Assembly (NCBI RefSeq): GCF_000758705.1
Contig: NZ_CP009287.1
Coordinates: forward strand, 4,278,001-4,342,000
Origin: Paenibacillus graminis
GTDB taxonomy: Bacteria; Bacillota; Bacilli; Paenibacillales; Paenibacillaceae
Reading direction: 5' to 3'
Length of the DNA stretch: 64,000 nucleotides
The translations under genes and the position numbers were made by a program. Shown here one piece after another: positions 24,093 through 32,949 of the stretch; within the stretch, counting starts at the first letter, position 1, and the number at the start of each line of letters is the position of its first letter. The notes beneath the pieces were generated by a model. That model had not been told where the DNA came from and searched no databases. It saw only the letters and a list, made by a program, of their open reading frames with translations.

Positions 24093-24887
24093 TTAAACCC
24101 CCTGTTCATCATAAATCTCGAACAACTGTTCACCGACAACCCGGCTGGAATCTAGGGTACCGTTCATCCGAATCGGAGTAATTGCCGGATCTTCGGCGTC
24201 CGCTTCCGGGAATGTGATATTCAGCCCGTTTTCAGGCGTCGCCTTGTAAATCGTGATTCGGAATTCTTTTCCTGCATCATCATAGTTTGTGATTCGAGCT
24301 ACACGGGGTTGAAAGGTTCCCAGACCACCGGAGAGGAACCGTTTTGCCGATAGTGGGGTGTATGTGTAGTTGACCGTAAGAGCATCCCCAGAAGTAATCC
24401 CTCCACCCTCTACTCTTGAGATGACGGTGAATCCGGCACTGTCTACAGCCAGGGTGAAATCTGTACCGGCTACCAATGTAGTTGCGCCTTTTTTTACTGT
24501 GACGGCTGTAACGACTGTCCCTGCACCATTCTTGTTTAAAAGACGTTTCTGCGTTTGTCCGGTTAGAGTCACGGACTCATTGGTCACAGTTTTTGGTGTG
24601 CCTGTGATGTTATCAATTTTATCGATCCCACCCCGAATCGTCGCCAAGGTCGCGAGGTTGATTTCCATCAGATCCCCCTCAATACCCGCAGCGTGGTTAT
24701 TTATTCCGGTCTTGATGACACCGGCATTATCGCTGGTTACAGTCATTTCGTCCCAGGTTTCTTCAAACACAATACTTTTCATTGCCCCAAGGTCAATGAG
24801 ACTGTTCACGTCCTCGCCAACCTCAAATTTCGCAGAACCAAACCGGATAGAGCTTGCCTTTTGGACAGTCGTCATATTACGTGCCAT
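24093..24887 (-). CDS. Major tail tube protein
   Basis: 264 residues from ATG 24887 behind GGGAGG. Pattern IRFGSAKFEVGEDVNSLIDL, GAMKSIVFEETWDEMTVTSD, GIEGDLMEINLATLATIRGG and the C-terminal RITIYKATPENGLNITFPEA fit siphovirus tail tube subunits. A central insertion (residues about 100-175: TVTAVTVKKGATTLVAGTDF, GGITSGDALTVNYTY) looks like a surface domain found in some major tail proteins. Directly upstream of the chaperone pair, the standard order. Confidence 0.8.
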   Translation of the reverse strand: MARNMTTVQKASSIRFGSAKFEVGEDVNSLIDLGAMKSIVFEETWDEMTVTSDNAGVIKTGINNHAAGIEGDLMEINLATLATIRGGIDKIDNITGTPKTVTNESVTLTGQTQKRLLNKNGAGTVVTAVTVKKGATTLVAGTDFTLAVDSAGFTVISRVEGGGITSGDALTVNYTYTPLSAKRFLSGGLGTFQPRVARITNYDDAGKEFRITIYKATPENGLNITFPEADAEDPAITPIRMNGTLDSSRVVGEQLFEIYDEQGV

Positions 24888-24892
24888 ATGGG

Positions 24893-25273
24893 TTATTCCT
24901 CCCTGTAGATGATTTTAAAGTCTGTTGCAATGTGATAGAGCTTCGTGTCACTCTCGTACATGTCCCTGCTGCCCTCCCAGACGCCTTGAAGCACCTGAAC
25001 CCCGCCCATACTGCCCTTGTACCTCTGAAGAGCATCACGAAGGGCCTCAGCTACTGCCTTGGCCTCCCCGTAGCGAGTTGAAAATACCGAGAACTGAAAC
25101 CTTGGGTAGGCCACGGGAATGTTATGGTGGGCAACTCCTGATATCTCCAGATAGGCAATCGCTGGGTATGTTGGCTTTTCCGGCAACCACCCGGGGTAAA
25201 TCCGACTGCCCACAACTCCCTGAATCTCTGGTATGGCTAGTAGGAATTCCCGTAGTTTTGTTTCAATCGCCAT
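24893..25273 (-). CDS. Tail terminator / completion protein (DUF3168-like)
   Basis: 126 residues. MAIETKLREFLLAIPEIQGV, VGSRIYPGWLPEKPTYPAIA, RFQFSVFSTRYGEAKAVAEA LRDAL fit the tail terminator family that caps the finished tail tube and joins it to the head. Start codon overlaps the stop of the upstream gene (TAATG). Confidence 0.75.
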   Translation of the reverse strand: MAIETKLREFLLAIPEIQGVVGSRIYPGWLPEKPTYPAIAYLEISGVAHHNIPVAYPRFQFSVFSTRYGEAKAVAEALRDALQRYKGSMGGVQVLQGVWEGSRDMYESDTKLYHIATDFKIIYREE

Positions 25274-25698
25274 TAGACACCTACTCTCTCAACCACAGCC
25301 TTAACACCCTCTATAAGCAGCTTGCGGACTTTTGCCCGTGACTTATCCATAGAGGGCCGCATGAACGGCCGCGGCGGCTGGTGGCTACTCCCGTATTCGT
25401 AGAAAGTAACGTAAAAAGGAGCTGACGCTGAAACATCTCCACGCCGAGCCCCTACTGTTACATTCGCGTAAAAATTTCCTTTCTTTGATGTGCCGATGTT
25501 GATTTCCAGTGAGAACCGTGTCTTCCCTGTTTCACCAATAGGCACACGTGAATCGGCCTCACGGAAGACTATTTCAGCAGCTTGGGAGATAAGGTCCCGT
25601 ATCTCTTTGGTAATCTCAGCATTTGCCCGTTTGATCTGCCTGATAATCTCCTCAGCCCCATCAACCCTAATGTTTGACCTTGTGGTGCGCCGGGCCAT
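25273..25698 (-). CDS. HK97 gp10-like head-tail joining protein
   Basis: 141 residues. NIRVDGAEEIIRQIKRANAE, AAEIVFREADSRVPIGETGK, YVTFYEYGSSHQPPRPFMRP is the signature of the gp10/tail-component family, with the FxEYG...PPRPFMRP motif intact. Structural protein of the neck. Overlaps both neighbours by a TAATG or single base, as in a tightly packed late operon. Confidence 0.8.
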   Translation of the reverse strand: MARRTTRSNIRVDGAEEIIRQIKRANAEITKEIRDLISQAAEIVFREADSRVPIGETGKTRFSLEINIGTSKKGNFYANVTVGARRGDVSASAPFYVTFYEYGSSHQPPRPFMRPSMDKSRAKVRKLLIEGVKAVVERVGV

Positions 25699-26027
25699 TA
25701 TTGTTTCTCCTTACACATCAGCTGTAGTTCACTACGGTTGTACTCTGGATGAATGATGTACAGGATTTCAAACTCAATTCCCTTGAAGCGTACAACCATA
25801 GTCCGATCTATCCCTTCGCGGTACCTAATTCGGATACGGGTGGTCACATCAGCTGTAACCTGGGCAGCTGCGGCTCTGTCTTGGCCCCGGAGTGGTTCTA
25901 TTGCAGCCCAAAGCTTCACCACTTCGATCCACTCGTCCGTTGGTTGTCCCCATTCATCCTGATCATCGGTACCAGGCGGGCGGAAGACTGCGGCACGTTT
26001 ATCCAGACGATTGACGAGCACCGTCAT
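25698..26027 (-). CDS. Head closure / head-tail adaptor protein
   Basis: 109 residues. LDKRAAVFRPPGTDDQDEWG, EVVKLWAAIEPLRGQDRAAA, VTTRIRIRYREGIDRTMVVR match the SPP1 gp16-type head completion family, which plugs the portal channel after packaging. Overlaps the next upstream gene through ATGA. Confidence 0.8.
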   Translation of the reverse strand: MTVLVNRLDKRAAVFRPPGTDDQDEWGQPTDEWIEVVKLWAAIEPLRGQDRAAAAQVTADVTTRIRIRYREGIDRTMVVRFKGIEFEILYIIHPEYNRSELQLMCKEKQ

Positions 26028-26233
26028 GATTCATCTTCTGCCTTTGATATTACGGTTTTACTGGTGTTACCCCGGGGAGTGCGCTTGGTGGTTTGTTTGT
26101 CGTCAATCTGGCCTAGAAACCCAAGAGCCTGCAATCCGGCTGCCCTCTCTGTATCCGCAGGGTATTCAGAGCCGATCTCATAAATTTCTCCAGAACCTCT
26201 ATCCCTGAATTTCTTCAATACGGGATATTTCAT
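26024..26233 (-). CDS. Small conserved phage protein of the connector region, 69 aa
   Basis: KYPVLKKFRDRGSGEIYEIG, SEYPADTERAAGLQALGFLG is a short beta-helical segment often encoded between the gp6-like and head-closure genes. The tail is Lys/Thr rich. No function known. ATG 26233 with weak upstream signal; translationally coupled to neighbours. Confidence 0.6.
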   Translation of the reverse strand: MKYPVLKKFRDRGSGEIYEIGSEYPADTERAAGLQALGFLGQIDDKQTTKRTPRGNTSKTVISKAEDES

Positions 26234-26239
26234 GTCAAA

Positions 26240-26506
26240 TCACCCCGTTTTCATTTGTAAAATCAAGCTTTCCAGTGAGAAATTGAACTTCTCAATTTTT
26301 TCAGAAGGGTCTCTATGTTCATAGTGGATTGCACAGTAGAGCAGTACGGCCAGTTTATATCTGGCCGTACCCTGCTTTTCCACTGGAACACCTGCTTCAG
26401 CAAGATATTCCTCAGCTGCGGAAACAAAAAGAGCGAGTGTGACATCCTCCTCGCTCCCATCTATTCGTAAATACTCTTTCAGTTCATCAAGCGGTAATTT
26501 GAGCAT
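26240..26506 (-). CDS. Head-tail connector protein (gp6-like)
   Basis: 88 residues. KLPLDELKEYLRIDGSEEDV, TLALFVSAAEEYLAEAGVPV, YKLAVLLYCAIHYEHRDPSE is the helical pattern of HK97 gp6/YqbG connectors that bind the portal ring. Complete, family-typical length. Confidence 0.8.
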   Translation of the reverse strand: MLKLPLDELKEYLRIDGSEEDVTLALFVSAAEEYLAEAGVPVEKQGTARYKLAVLLYCAIHYEHRDPSEKIEKFNFSLESLILQMKTG

Positions 26507-26524
26507 ATGAGGCTCCTTTCCGCC

Positions 26525-26808
26525 CTACACCGTAGGTACCCAATCCAGCACGGCAGTATACACCTTTCCAGCAATGGTTTTTACTTCGAAGTCGTACTTT
26601 CCGGCCACATTGCTGTCGCCAAACCATAACGTTTCTTGGTCATCCGGGATTAAGTCCACACCGTTTTTCTTGATGTACGTCACTGCCCCGGATGCGAGGG
26701 ATACTCTCACTCCTGCACCATCCAACAGTTCAAACTCGGTATGATTCACACCGTTGTGTTCGCCCTCTCGACCTGTTGGATTAAATGTCGCTGGCGAAGG
26801 AGCTAGGA
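26525..26808 (-). CDS. Frame that would extend the major capsid protein by -1 frameshift
   Basis: Open from 26809 to the stop at 26525 in the -1 frame of the capsid gene. Reading after a slip gives VLAPSPATFNPTGREGEHNG, a Pro/Gly linker, then a beta-rich domain (FELLDGAGVRVSLASGAVTY, GVDLIPDDQETLWFGDSNVA, KVYTAVLDWVPTV). A separate start would have to be the GTG at 26749, with only a poor AGAGGG 14 bases upstream and no ATG. Length and register (95 codons after the slip) make a 474-residue capsid variant possible. The alternative is an independent 74-aa small protein. Confidence 0.55.
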
Positions 26809-27948
26809 CTTTTTTGCGATACGGAATGCGGACTTCAGTTTAATTTGATGATCAATCCATGCCGTCAGCACAAAATCCCAGATCCCTGTGCGGACGTTTT
26901 TATCCCGGTCATATAGAATTTGCGGGTCATAGTTGAAATGCGAATACCGGAAGTCGCCCACAATTGGGAATACTGCCAAGTCACTGAATTCAACAGGCTT
27001 TCCAAGAACTTGTTCAGGCTGAGCATTGTACAACGTTGTGCTGCCGTTAGCCAGCGCCTCGATGATATCCAAGTAGTCAGTGTATCGCATAACGATTGAG
27101 GCAGTTTCGCGGTAATCTTCATGGAGGTCTGCAATTGCCGCCTTAATTGCCTTATAGAAATCTGTACCCGCCGAAGTAACAACCTTGAGTGCATTTTGTG
27201 TGGAATAGAACGACATGTGTTCTTCCCCAACCTTTGGAGTTGTAGCGAATGCGACCTTCTTCTCCTTCGCAGCCAGACCACTCTCTAAAGCCTGCTCAAC
27301 GGTTTGGACAAGGTTTGTATCAGTAGCCGCGAGAATGGTTTCAGAGATTGGCGCAAATACCTTGAATTTATGACGTCCGAACGTTACCACATCGCCATCA
27401 ACCTTTAGTTCATTAGCCGTTTCTGTATCCGCAATAAAATCATCATCATCAAGGGTGAACGTTACTTTAGGAATCTCAAGGTTGGTCACACTGGTAACCG
27501 TGGACAATTCCCGGAGTGGATTTTTAACAAACGGTTCATGAAGCAACTCATTGGTCATCGTGGACGGTAGGATCTTCTCACCGCCAGTTGAGTTCCCATC
27601 ACCGAGAGCAGCTTTGATTTCAGGAGAAACATTCTCTCCGCTGATAACAGCCCGAACCAAACCAGCTTTAGCAGCAGTAATCTTGGCTTTAGGATCAGAG
27701 AGGTTTGCCCCTGGTGCCGGTGTCTTGGCGGCAAGGGCAGCTGCTTGAGCCGCCTCCATCTCATCATGTTCTTTCTGGAGGATGTCAAAACGAGCTTTCA
27801 AGTTCGCTTCTTTCGTCTCTAGTGCTTTGATATTTTCAATGCTCGCTTCAGGCTTAGAAGCCTCCACGATCTTTTCTTGTTTCGCTGCAGCGTAAGCTGC
27901 GCCGATAGTTACCAAATCATTTTTTACATCAAACAGTGTTTTAGCCAT
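26803..27948 (-). CDS. Major capsid protein, HK97 fold
   Basis: 381 residues from ATG 27946-27948. The N-terminal about 85 residues are a charged coiled coil (KTLFDVKNDLVTIGAAYAAA, ALETKEANLKARFDILQKEH), a delta scaffolding domain to be removed by the protease encoded upstream. The body (NELLHEPFVKNPLRELSTVT, FVFG-like EHMSFYSTQNALKVV, TAWIDHQIKLKSAFRIAKKS) fits HK97-type capsids. Start overlaps the protease stop by eight bases. The last codons form a slippery A_AAA_AAG. Confidence 0.85.
   Translation of the reverse strand: MAKTLFDVKNDLVTIGAAYAAAKQEKIVEASKPEASIENIKALETKEANLKARFDILQKEHDEMEAAQAAALAAKTPAPGANLSDPKAKITAAKAGLVRAVISGENVSPEIKAALGDGNSTGGEKILPSTMTNELLHEPFVKNPLRELSTVTSVTNLEIPKVTFTLDDDDFIADTETANELKVDGDVVTFGRHKFKVFAPISETILAATDTNLVQTVEQALESGLAAKEKKVAFATTPKVGEEHMSFYSTQNALKVVTSAGTDFYKAIKAAIADLHEDYRETASIVMRYTDYLDIIEALANGSTTLYNAQPEQVLGKPVEFSDLAVFPIVGDFRYSHFNYDPQILYDRDKNVRTGIWDFVLTAWIDHQIKLKSAFRIAKKS
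26809..26815 (-). promoter_or_regulatory. Candidate -1 slippery site at the end of the capsid gene
   Basis: A_AAA_AAG in the exact register (codons GCA AAA AAG), two codons before the capsid TAG. A possible stem TTCGCC / GGCGAA begins ten bases downstream but has a 28-base loop, so the stimulatory structure is weak. Confidence 0.55.
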
Positions 27949-28687
27949 TAATGATTCCTCCCAGGTATGATTGCAGATTTTGTAATTCAAGACTTGCATT
28001 TCTTGCGATTTCAGATCTTTTTTCCTCTGTTAGCCCATTTTCAGGCGTATGAGGTTGTAATGCACTTAGGGCAGCAGGGACATTCCGGTATTTTGCAAGC
28101 AACTCCTTGCCTGCCAGTGCAGCTATTTGTTTTGCCTGTCCAACAACATCACAAAGGCCATAATCAAATGCCTCTTGCGCAGTCAACCAAGTCTCTGCCT
28201 CCATGAGGGCAATCAAGTCAGCTTCAGCCAGTTTGTCGCCTGCCTTAGCAAGGTACGCCTGCCGGATCGGCCCATCATCAACCTTATCCAACATGTCAGC
28301 AGTCTCTCTAAGGTCCTTTGCGTTGCCTGCTGTATAAACCCACGCATTGTGGATCATCAGCATTGCGTTGCTTGGGATAGTAATTGTGTCCCCGGCCATA
28401 GCAATTACTGATGCAATGGAGGCGGCGAGGCCATCCACATGCACGTTTACTGTGGCCTTATGACGCTTCAGCATGTTGTAGATAGCCACGCCCTCGAAGA
28501 CATCACCGCCAGGGGAGTTGATATATACATTGAGCGTATTGATATCGCCTAGGGCATCAAGTTCCGCCTTAAAGCTTTTTGCTGAGTGAGCGTAGTAACC
28601 ACCGCCCCACGATGCGATTTCAAGGTAAAGATACAGGTCGGCCTCATCAGCAGCTTGGTTTTTGAATTCCCAAAACTTCTTACTCAT
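27941..28687 (-). CDS. Head maturation protease, ClpP-related (S14)
   Basis: 248 residues. NVYINSPGGDVFEGVAIYNM, then VDGLAASIASVIAMAGD with the catalytic serine, and MLMIHNAW with the catalytic histidine. This is the ClpP-like prohead protease of HK97-type phages, which trims the capsid scaffold domain. The C-terminal tail is charged. Overlaps portal (8 bases) and capsid genes. Confidence 0.9.
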   Translation of the reverse strand: MSKKFWEFKNQAADEADLYLYLEIASWGGGYYAHSAKSFKAELDALGDINTLNVYINSPGGDVFEGVAIYNMLKRHKATVNVHVDGLAASIASVIAMAGDTITIPSNAMLMIHNAWVYTAGNAKDLRETADMLDKVDDGPIRQAYLAKAGDKLAEADLIALMEAETWLTAQEAFDYGLCDVVGQAKQIAALAGKELLAKYRNVPAALSALQPHTPENGLTEEKRSEIARNASLELQNLQSYLGGIING

Positions 28688-29897
28688 TCTTTGTACTCAC
28701 CCCCTTCCGGTGCTCAACTGGTGTATCGATTGGGTACAGATCACCGCTGATGTGCAGCTTTTCCCCGCCAGATTCGGGCGGCAACTCTTCCCAGGCTCGA
28801 ACCTCATTGGGTTTAAACACACCGGACCGGATCATTTTGAAGTAGAAATCACCCCGGGTTTGCATATCCCCACGCAAAAGAGCGCCAACAGTGAACTTAA
28901 AGTACAGTCCCTGTTTGCGCTGCTGTGCTGTAAGCAGCTTCCGGTTAAATTCCTGTTCATACTGTCGGATAATCGGCAACAACGTGTATGTCACAAACTC
29001 AAGGCTCATCTGCTCCATACTGCTGTAACTCGCACCGTCCGTTTCACCCACCATAGTTACCGGCATATTGAATACAGTTGCGACCCGGGAACGGGTTATC
29101 TTCTCAACCTCGAACACTTTGGAGTCGATGAAATTACGGTTGATTTCCTTAACTTCTACCCCGGACTCCTGGATAATCACTCCGCCGTTTTCTTGGTAGA
29201 ATTCCTTGAAGTTACTAAGGATTTCTTTTTTCTTTTCGGTTCCGATATGTGTGGCCATCTTAAGGATGAAAGATGCTTTAATCGAAGAATCCAATTGATC
29301 CAAAGTGAACTTCCGAACGGCAGCATCGAAATCAATCGTTCCCTTCAAAACATCTATCGGACTGATACCCTTATAGCCATTTTGGACGGTGTGAATATGG
29401 CTGATATGGATCATGTCCATGTTGTGGACATAGTAGGTACCTTTATCCCCTCTGACCATATACCAGAGCTCTTCAGTATCCAGCTCAAGAACAGGATCAA
29501 CGCGGGTTGGGTCAAGGATTAAAAGCGACTCAACATTGTAGAATCGGTCATACATCTTCAATGCATATCCATTGCCGTGAGCGTTCCTCAATGTTTCTAA
29601 CAGCCGAATGAAGCCGAAAGAGGTCATATTCCGGTTTGGAGCGTTGGCTACCAGATCATTTAGCTCTGAATTAACAGGGCTATAATCCTTGTATAATTTG
29701 ATAGGTAGCACCGCCAATGAGTTCGAGAGGCGGGAGACAGCCGCAAATATCGTTTCGTTCGACGCAAGCTCGCCGCCGGCTTTACCTCTAAAGATGGATA
29801 AGCCATTCCTGAACCAATTAGTGAAATTTTCTGCACCCACAGGAGCTTTGTTTCGCACAACATTCCAGGCCAATTTTGTTCTTTGCCATAAATTCAT
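28680..29897 (-). CDS. Portal protein
   Basis: 405 residues, HK97-type portal: SLEV-like FAAVSRLSNSLAVLPIKLYK, PNRNMTSFGFIRLLETLRNA HGNGYALKMYD, and the wing/stem region MVGETDGASYSSMEQMSLEF. Twelve copies form the DNA gate of the head. ATG 29895-29897. Complete. Confidence 0.9.
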   Translation of the reverse strand: MNLWQRTKLAWNVVRNKAPVGAENFTNWFRNGLSIFRGKAGGELASNETIFAAVSRLSNSLAVLPIKLYKDYSPVNSELNDLVANAPNRNMTSFGFIRLLETLRNAHGNGYALKMYDRFYNVESLLILDPTRVDPVLELDTEELWYMVRGDKGTYYVHNMDMIHISHIHTVQNGYKGISPIDVLKGTIDFDAAVRKFTLDQLDSSIKASFILKMATHIGTEKKKEILSNFKEFYQENGGVIIQESGVEVKEINRNFIDSKVFEVEKITRSRVATVFNMPVTMVGETDGASYSSMEQMSLEFVTYTLLPIIRQYEQEFNRKLLTAQQRKQGLYFKFTVGALLRGDMQTRGDFYFKMIRSGVFKPNEVRAWEELPPESGGEKLHISGDLYPIDTPVEHRKGVSTKNE

Positions 29898-29906
29898 TTC
29901 TTGTCA

Positions 29907-31616
29907 TCACCCCCTTAGCAGCTCACTGATTGATACGAACGATACTTCCCCTGAAGGTTGAGCTACAGCAAGCCGCTTCATTACCTCTACATGAGCATTC
30001 AAAAAGGCCGCAAACCCGTCAATTTTACGGTAGCGACCTTGTTTTGTTGGTATTTTGTTTCGGTTCCGGTCTTCAACCAGCTTCACGTTGTTGATATACC
30101 ACCGGAATAACCGATTGTTGTTGTATATGACCTTGCCATCAAGGAAGAGTTCCTTCAGATCGTCCATTGCTGGCCCCAGTGTGAGGTGACCCTGTCGTAC
30201 TACTTCACATTCGAATCCATAAGCCTTCAAAGATTCAATAAGACCGAAAGCTTTGGCAGGGTCGTACATGATTTTCTCAATCCCGTATTTCTCGGATTGT
30301 TCCACAAACCAGTCGAAAATGTACTCTTTTTTAACATATTCGCCCGGTACTATCGTTAAAAGGCCCATTTCTTCGTACTCTTTGTATGGGATTTTTTCGT
30401 TGTCCTGCTCGACCTTAGCAGATGGAATCCATGAATGGCTGATGGTAAACACCTCGCCACTCTCTGGTATGGGAAATTCCAAGCAGCCGCTAGTAAAGTC
30501 CTCACTGTCCGAAAGGTCGAAAGCTCCAATACAGCCCTTGCCTTCAAACTGCTTGGCGTCCAGTTCCTTCTTGTTGCGTTTCAGTACCTCGAATGAAAGG
30601 AATGATTCCTCGTCAGATTTCACAAAAATGTTCAATCGTTTAGTGATGAAATCATTTCGTTCAGCCGGGATATGCTTCCGGTCTTCCCATTCCTTAAGCA
30701 TATCTTCCATTTTGATTGTCACGCCAAGGTTCGGATTTGCTTTCACCCAGTTGTTTGGGTTCTCGATGTCATCTCCAGGGTCTAACTCGGCCATGAAATA
30801 AAAGGCATGATCAGCCGGAATGACTCCATCCAGAACATCAGCAGCTTTGTCATAATAGTCCATCAATGGACCATCCAACTGATAGCCAGCTGTTGTGATG
30901 TATAGAATCATTGGCTGCGAACGAGCACCAGTAGAGTTCTTTATGACGTTGATCAGCTTGTATGTCTTGTACTCATGGATCTCATCGAAAGCCCCCATGC
31001 TGCAATTCTTACCATCCAGCTTTTTGCTGTCCGTTGCCAAGGGAAGAATCTTGGACATCGTCCGGCGAAAACGAATTTCATGAAGGGTTTCATCAAAGTG
31101 CTTCCGAAGCAACGGGGATGCCTTGATCATTGCTTTACATTCATCGAACATGTCTCGGGCTTGCTCTTTGGAGTTAGCAAGTTGATAGACTCTCGCCCCG
31201 TTCTCCCCGTCTTTTGAGGCTCCGTAGAGTGACAGGCCGGACACCAAAGCCGTCTTACCGTTCTTTCTGCCCATAAAAATAAGCCCCTCGCGAAAGCGAC
31301 GAAGCCCGGTATCCTTATGAACCCAACCATATAACGAACCAACTATAAAATGCTGCCATGGCTGCAGTTCTAGCCGATCAAAGTCACCCATCGACGGCTT
31401 GCAGAATTTTTCAATGTATCCGACTGGCCGGTAACCTTTATCCTCGTCGAATACAAAGGGGAATCCTTTCGTGCCCTGCCGCTTGAGGTCATTCAGGTGA
31501 CGCTGGCAGGCTTGATAAACCTTTTTTGATGTGACGATAAGATGCGCAACAACAGCTTCTGCATATTGAGTGGTTTTTAGCTTTGATGGATTAATACTTT
31601 GTAAAGTCGTCACCAC
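29907..31616 (-). CDS. Terminase large subunit
   Basis: About 569 residues. The ATPase has Walker A GRKNGKTALV and Walker B MGAFDEIHEYKTYKL. The nuclease acidic residues lie in CIGAFDLSDSEDFTS, with a later IEKIMYDPAKAFGL. It packages DNA into the prohead. The start is uncertain: two GTG codons at 31611-31616 follow a GAGGGTGG-like site, and an earlier GTG at 31631 is also open. The gene overlaps the small subunit in another frame. Confidence 0.9.
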   Translation of the reverse strand: MVTTLQSINPSKLKTTQYAEAVVAHLIVTSKKVYQACQRHLNDLKRQGTKGFPFVFDEDKGYRPVGYIEKFCKPSMGDFDRLELQPWQHFIVGSLYGWVHKDTGLRRFREGLIFMGRKNGKTALVSGLSLYGASKDGENGARVYQLANSKEQARDMFDECKAMIKASPLLRKHFDETLHEIRFRRTMSKILPLATDSKKLDGKNCSMGAFDEIHEYKTYKLINVIKNSTGARSQPMILYITTAGYQLDGPLMDYYDKAADVLDGVIPADHAFYFMAELDPGDDIENPNNWVKANPNLGVTIKMEDMLKEWEDRKHIPAERNDFITKRLNIFVKSDEESFLSFEVLKRNKKELDAKQFEGKGCIGAFDLSDSEDFTSGCLEFPIPESGEVFTISHSWIPSAKVEQDNEKIPYKEYEEMGLLTIVPGEYVKKEYIFDWFVEQSEKYGIEKIMYDPAKAFGLIESLKAYGFECEVVRQGHLTLGPAMDDLKELFLDGKVIYNNNRLFRWYINNVKLVEDRNRNKIPTKQGRYRKIDGFAAFLNAHVEVMKRLAVAQPSGEVSFVSISELLRG

Positions 31617-31971
31617 TATCGCCACCCTCACCTTCCGGATTAACTACTCCGGAGACCTTCCTGTCTGAGGCAGGGGTAAGCTTCAACTCGGCCTGCAATT
31701 TTCTCTGGGACTCAATAATCTTCAGCACTGCATCCACTGATTTGTTTTGCCGATACATCTCTTGCGTCCCGTTTTTAAACAGCTCAACCGCTCCGCGCGA
31801 CTTGATGTCCTTAATATGCTGCTGCTTCAGTTGTTCCAGCAGGGCCATATTGTCCGCCAGCATGATTGTCCGATCAGACAGGTTATCATCTATCTCAAGT
31901 TCTCGAATTATGATGTCAAATAATCGCCTTGCAGCTTGCAGTGTTATCTCCGGTTTTGGCTTGTGCTCCAT
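31591..31971 (-). CDS. Terminase small subunit (P27-like)
   Basis: 126 residues from ATG 31969-31971 behind a G-rich GAGGGGGGGGGG. Helical protein (TLQAARRLFDIIIRELEIDD, NMALLEQLKQQHIKDIKSRG, NKSVDAVLKIIESQRKLQAE) with the layout of P27-type small terminases, which bind the packaging site. The run of ten G at the ribosome site is unusual and could vary by slippage. Confidence 0.8.
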   Translation of the reverse strand: MEHKPKPEITLQAARRLFDIIIRELEIDDNLSDRTIMLADNMALLEQLKQQHIKDIKSRGAVELFKNGTQEMYRQNKSVDAVLKIIESQRKLQAELKLTPASDRKVSGVVNPEGEGGDSGDDFTKY

Positions 31972-32250
31972 AGCACCCCCCCCCCTCATATATGAAAGTG
32001 TCATGCGTTGTAAACGAATGTGGCGGACCGGTCCCCTGCGACTTGAATCCAAACCTCGAAGGGAGGGGGGCTGGTCGCTTTTCGCCCCATGTCTTCAGAC
32101 GTTCAAGGAGGCCTCCTACGATTCGGTCCGTTTTCCCATAATAGGTGTGGAAGATTGAATTCAGGATGTCAGGATAGGCCTCTGGTTGGTTACTGACGTA
32201 CGCTAGCTTTCAACAATGCCTCTCATCATCTTCTCCTCACCACTCCCCTA
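31972..32250 (-). other. Non-coding gap between HNH and terminase genes, possible cos region
   Basis: No convincing gene in about 280 bases. It contains GC-rich inverted pieces near 32020-32070 (GGACCGGTCC at about 32027-32036 is a perfect palindrome). HNH-containing siphoviruses often have their cos site here. No end sequence can be read from this window. Confidence 0.35.
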
Positions 32251-32607
32251 TCAGATCACCTCACCATTAGCCTTGGACACTATGAATCTCGCCTTGCGGC
32301 TCGTTGGTGTTGGCTCTCTCTCCCCTTCACCCACACCATGCACTTTATTGTGGCAGCTGTTACAGAGACATAATAGATTCTCTAATACTAAAGCAAGGTC
32401 AGGGTACTCGCTGATAGGCTTGATATGATGCACCATGTCTGCCAGTGTCAGGCGATGGCGCATCATACAGTGCTGGCATAGATGGTTGTCCCTGATGAGC
32501 GCCTGCTCTCTTGCTCGCTCCCATGCTGTAGACTTATAGAATGATCGAGAGGTCTTGTCTCTCTTGTAACGATCATAGTAACGGTCCTGATCAAGCCTGT
32601 TTGTCAC
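32251..32607 (-). CDS. HNH endonuclease of the packaging module
   Basis: About 118 residues. The zinc/HNH motif is complete: DNHLCQHCMMRHRL, DMVHHIKPISEYPDLAL, NLLCLCNSCHNKVHG. In HK97-like phages this nuclease, encoded next to terS, is needed for cos cleavage with the terminase. I place the start at GTG 32607 within the end of the preceding gene; GTG 32616 and TTG 32676 are alternatives. Confidence 0.85.
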   Translation of the reverse strand: MTNRLDQDRYYDRYKRDKTSRSFYKSTAWERAREQALIRDNHLCQHCMMRHRLTLADMVHHIKPISEYPDLALVLENLLCLCNSCHNKVHGVGEGEREPTPTSRKARFIVSKANGEVI

Positions 32608-32944
32608 TGTCCTCACCGACCTGAACAGATATAAAATCAGATAGCGGTCGTTTAAGTAGTTCACGCACTCCTTCAAGGGCTGCGTCTATACCGGATGTAT
32701 CCATACCTAACTTGACCTTAATATCGCCTACAGCACTTGACGTGTCGCCCTGTGGCTCTGCCTTTTCCCAGTCATGCAAGCAGACGTCAGATCCAGTATC
32801 TACTTGGTCATATGATACTGGGGAAATTGCTCCATCTATAATGGCGGCTCTTTCTTCCTCGGATAGTGTACTGATGTCGTCTACCTCCAGCACACGCTCA
32901 ATGTAGTGCTCTCCCATACTTACTGTGGTCTGTACTCTTAACAT
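32591..32944 (-). CDS. Hypothetical phage protein, 117 aa
   Basis: ATG 32942-32944 with GGGTGAG upstream. N-terminus LRVQTTVSMGEHYIERVLEV, an acidic middle (DVCLHDWEKAEPQGDT), and a C-terminal helix (IDAALEGVRELLKRPLSDF) that resembles the first part of some tape-measure-type N-termini (VKLGMDTSGIDAALEGVREL). No known function. Overlaps the HNH gene by about 17 bases. Confidence 0.55.
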   Translation of the reverse strand: MLRVQTTVSMGEHYIERVLEVDDISTLSEEERAAIIDGAISPVSYDQVDTGSDVCLHDWEKAEPQGDTSSAVGDIKVKLGMDTSGIDAALEGVRELLKRPLSDFISVQVGEDSDKQA

Positions 32945-32949
32945 TGTTC

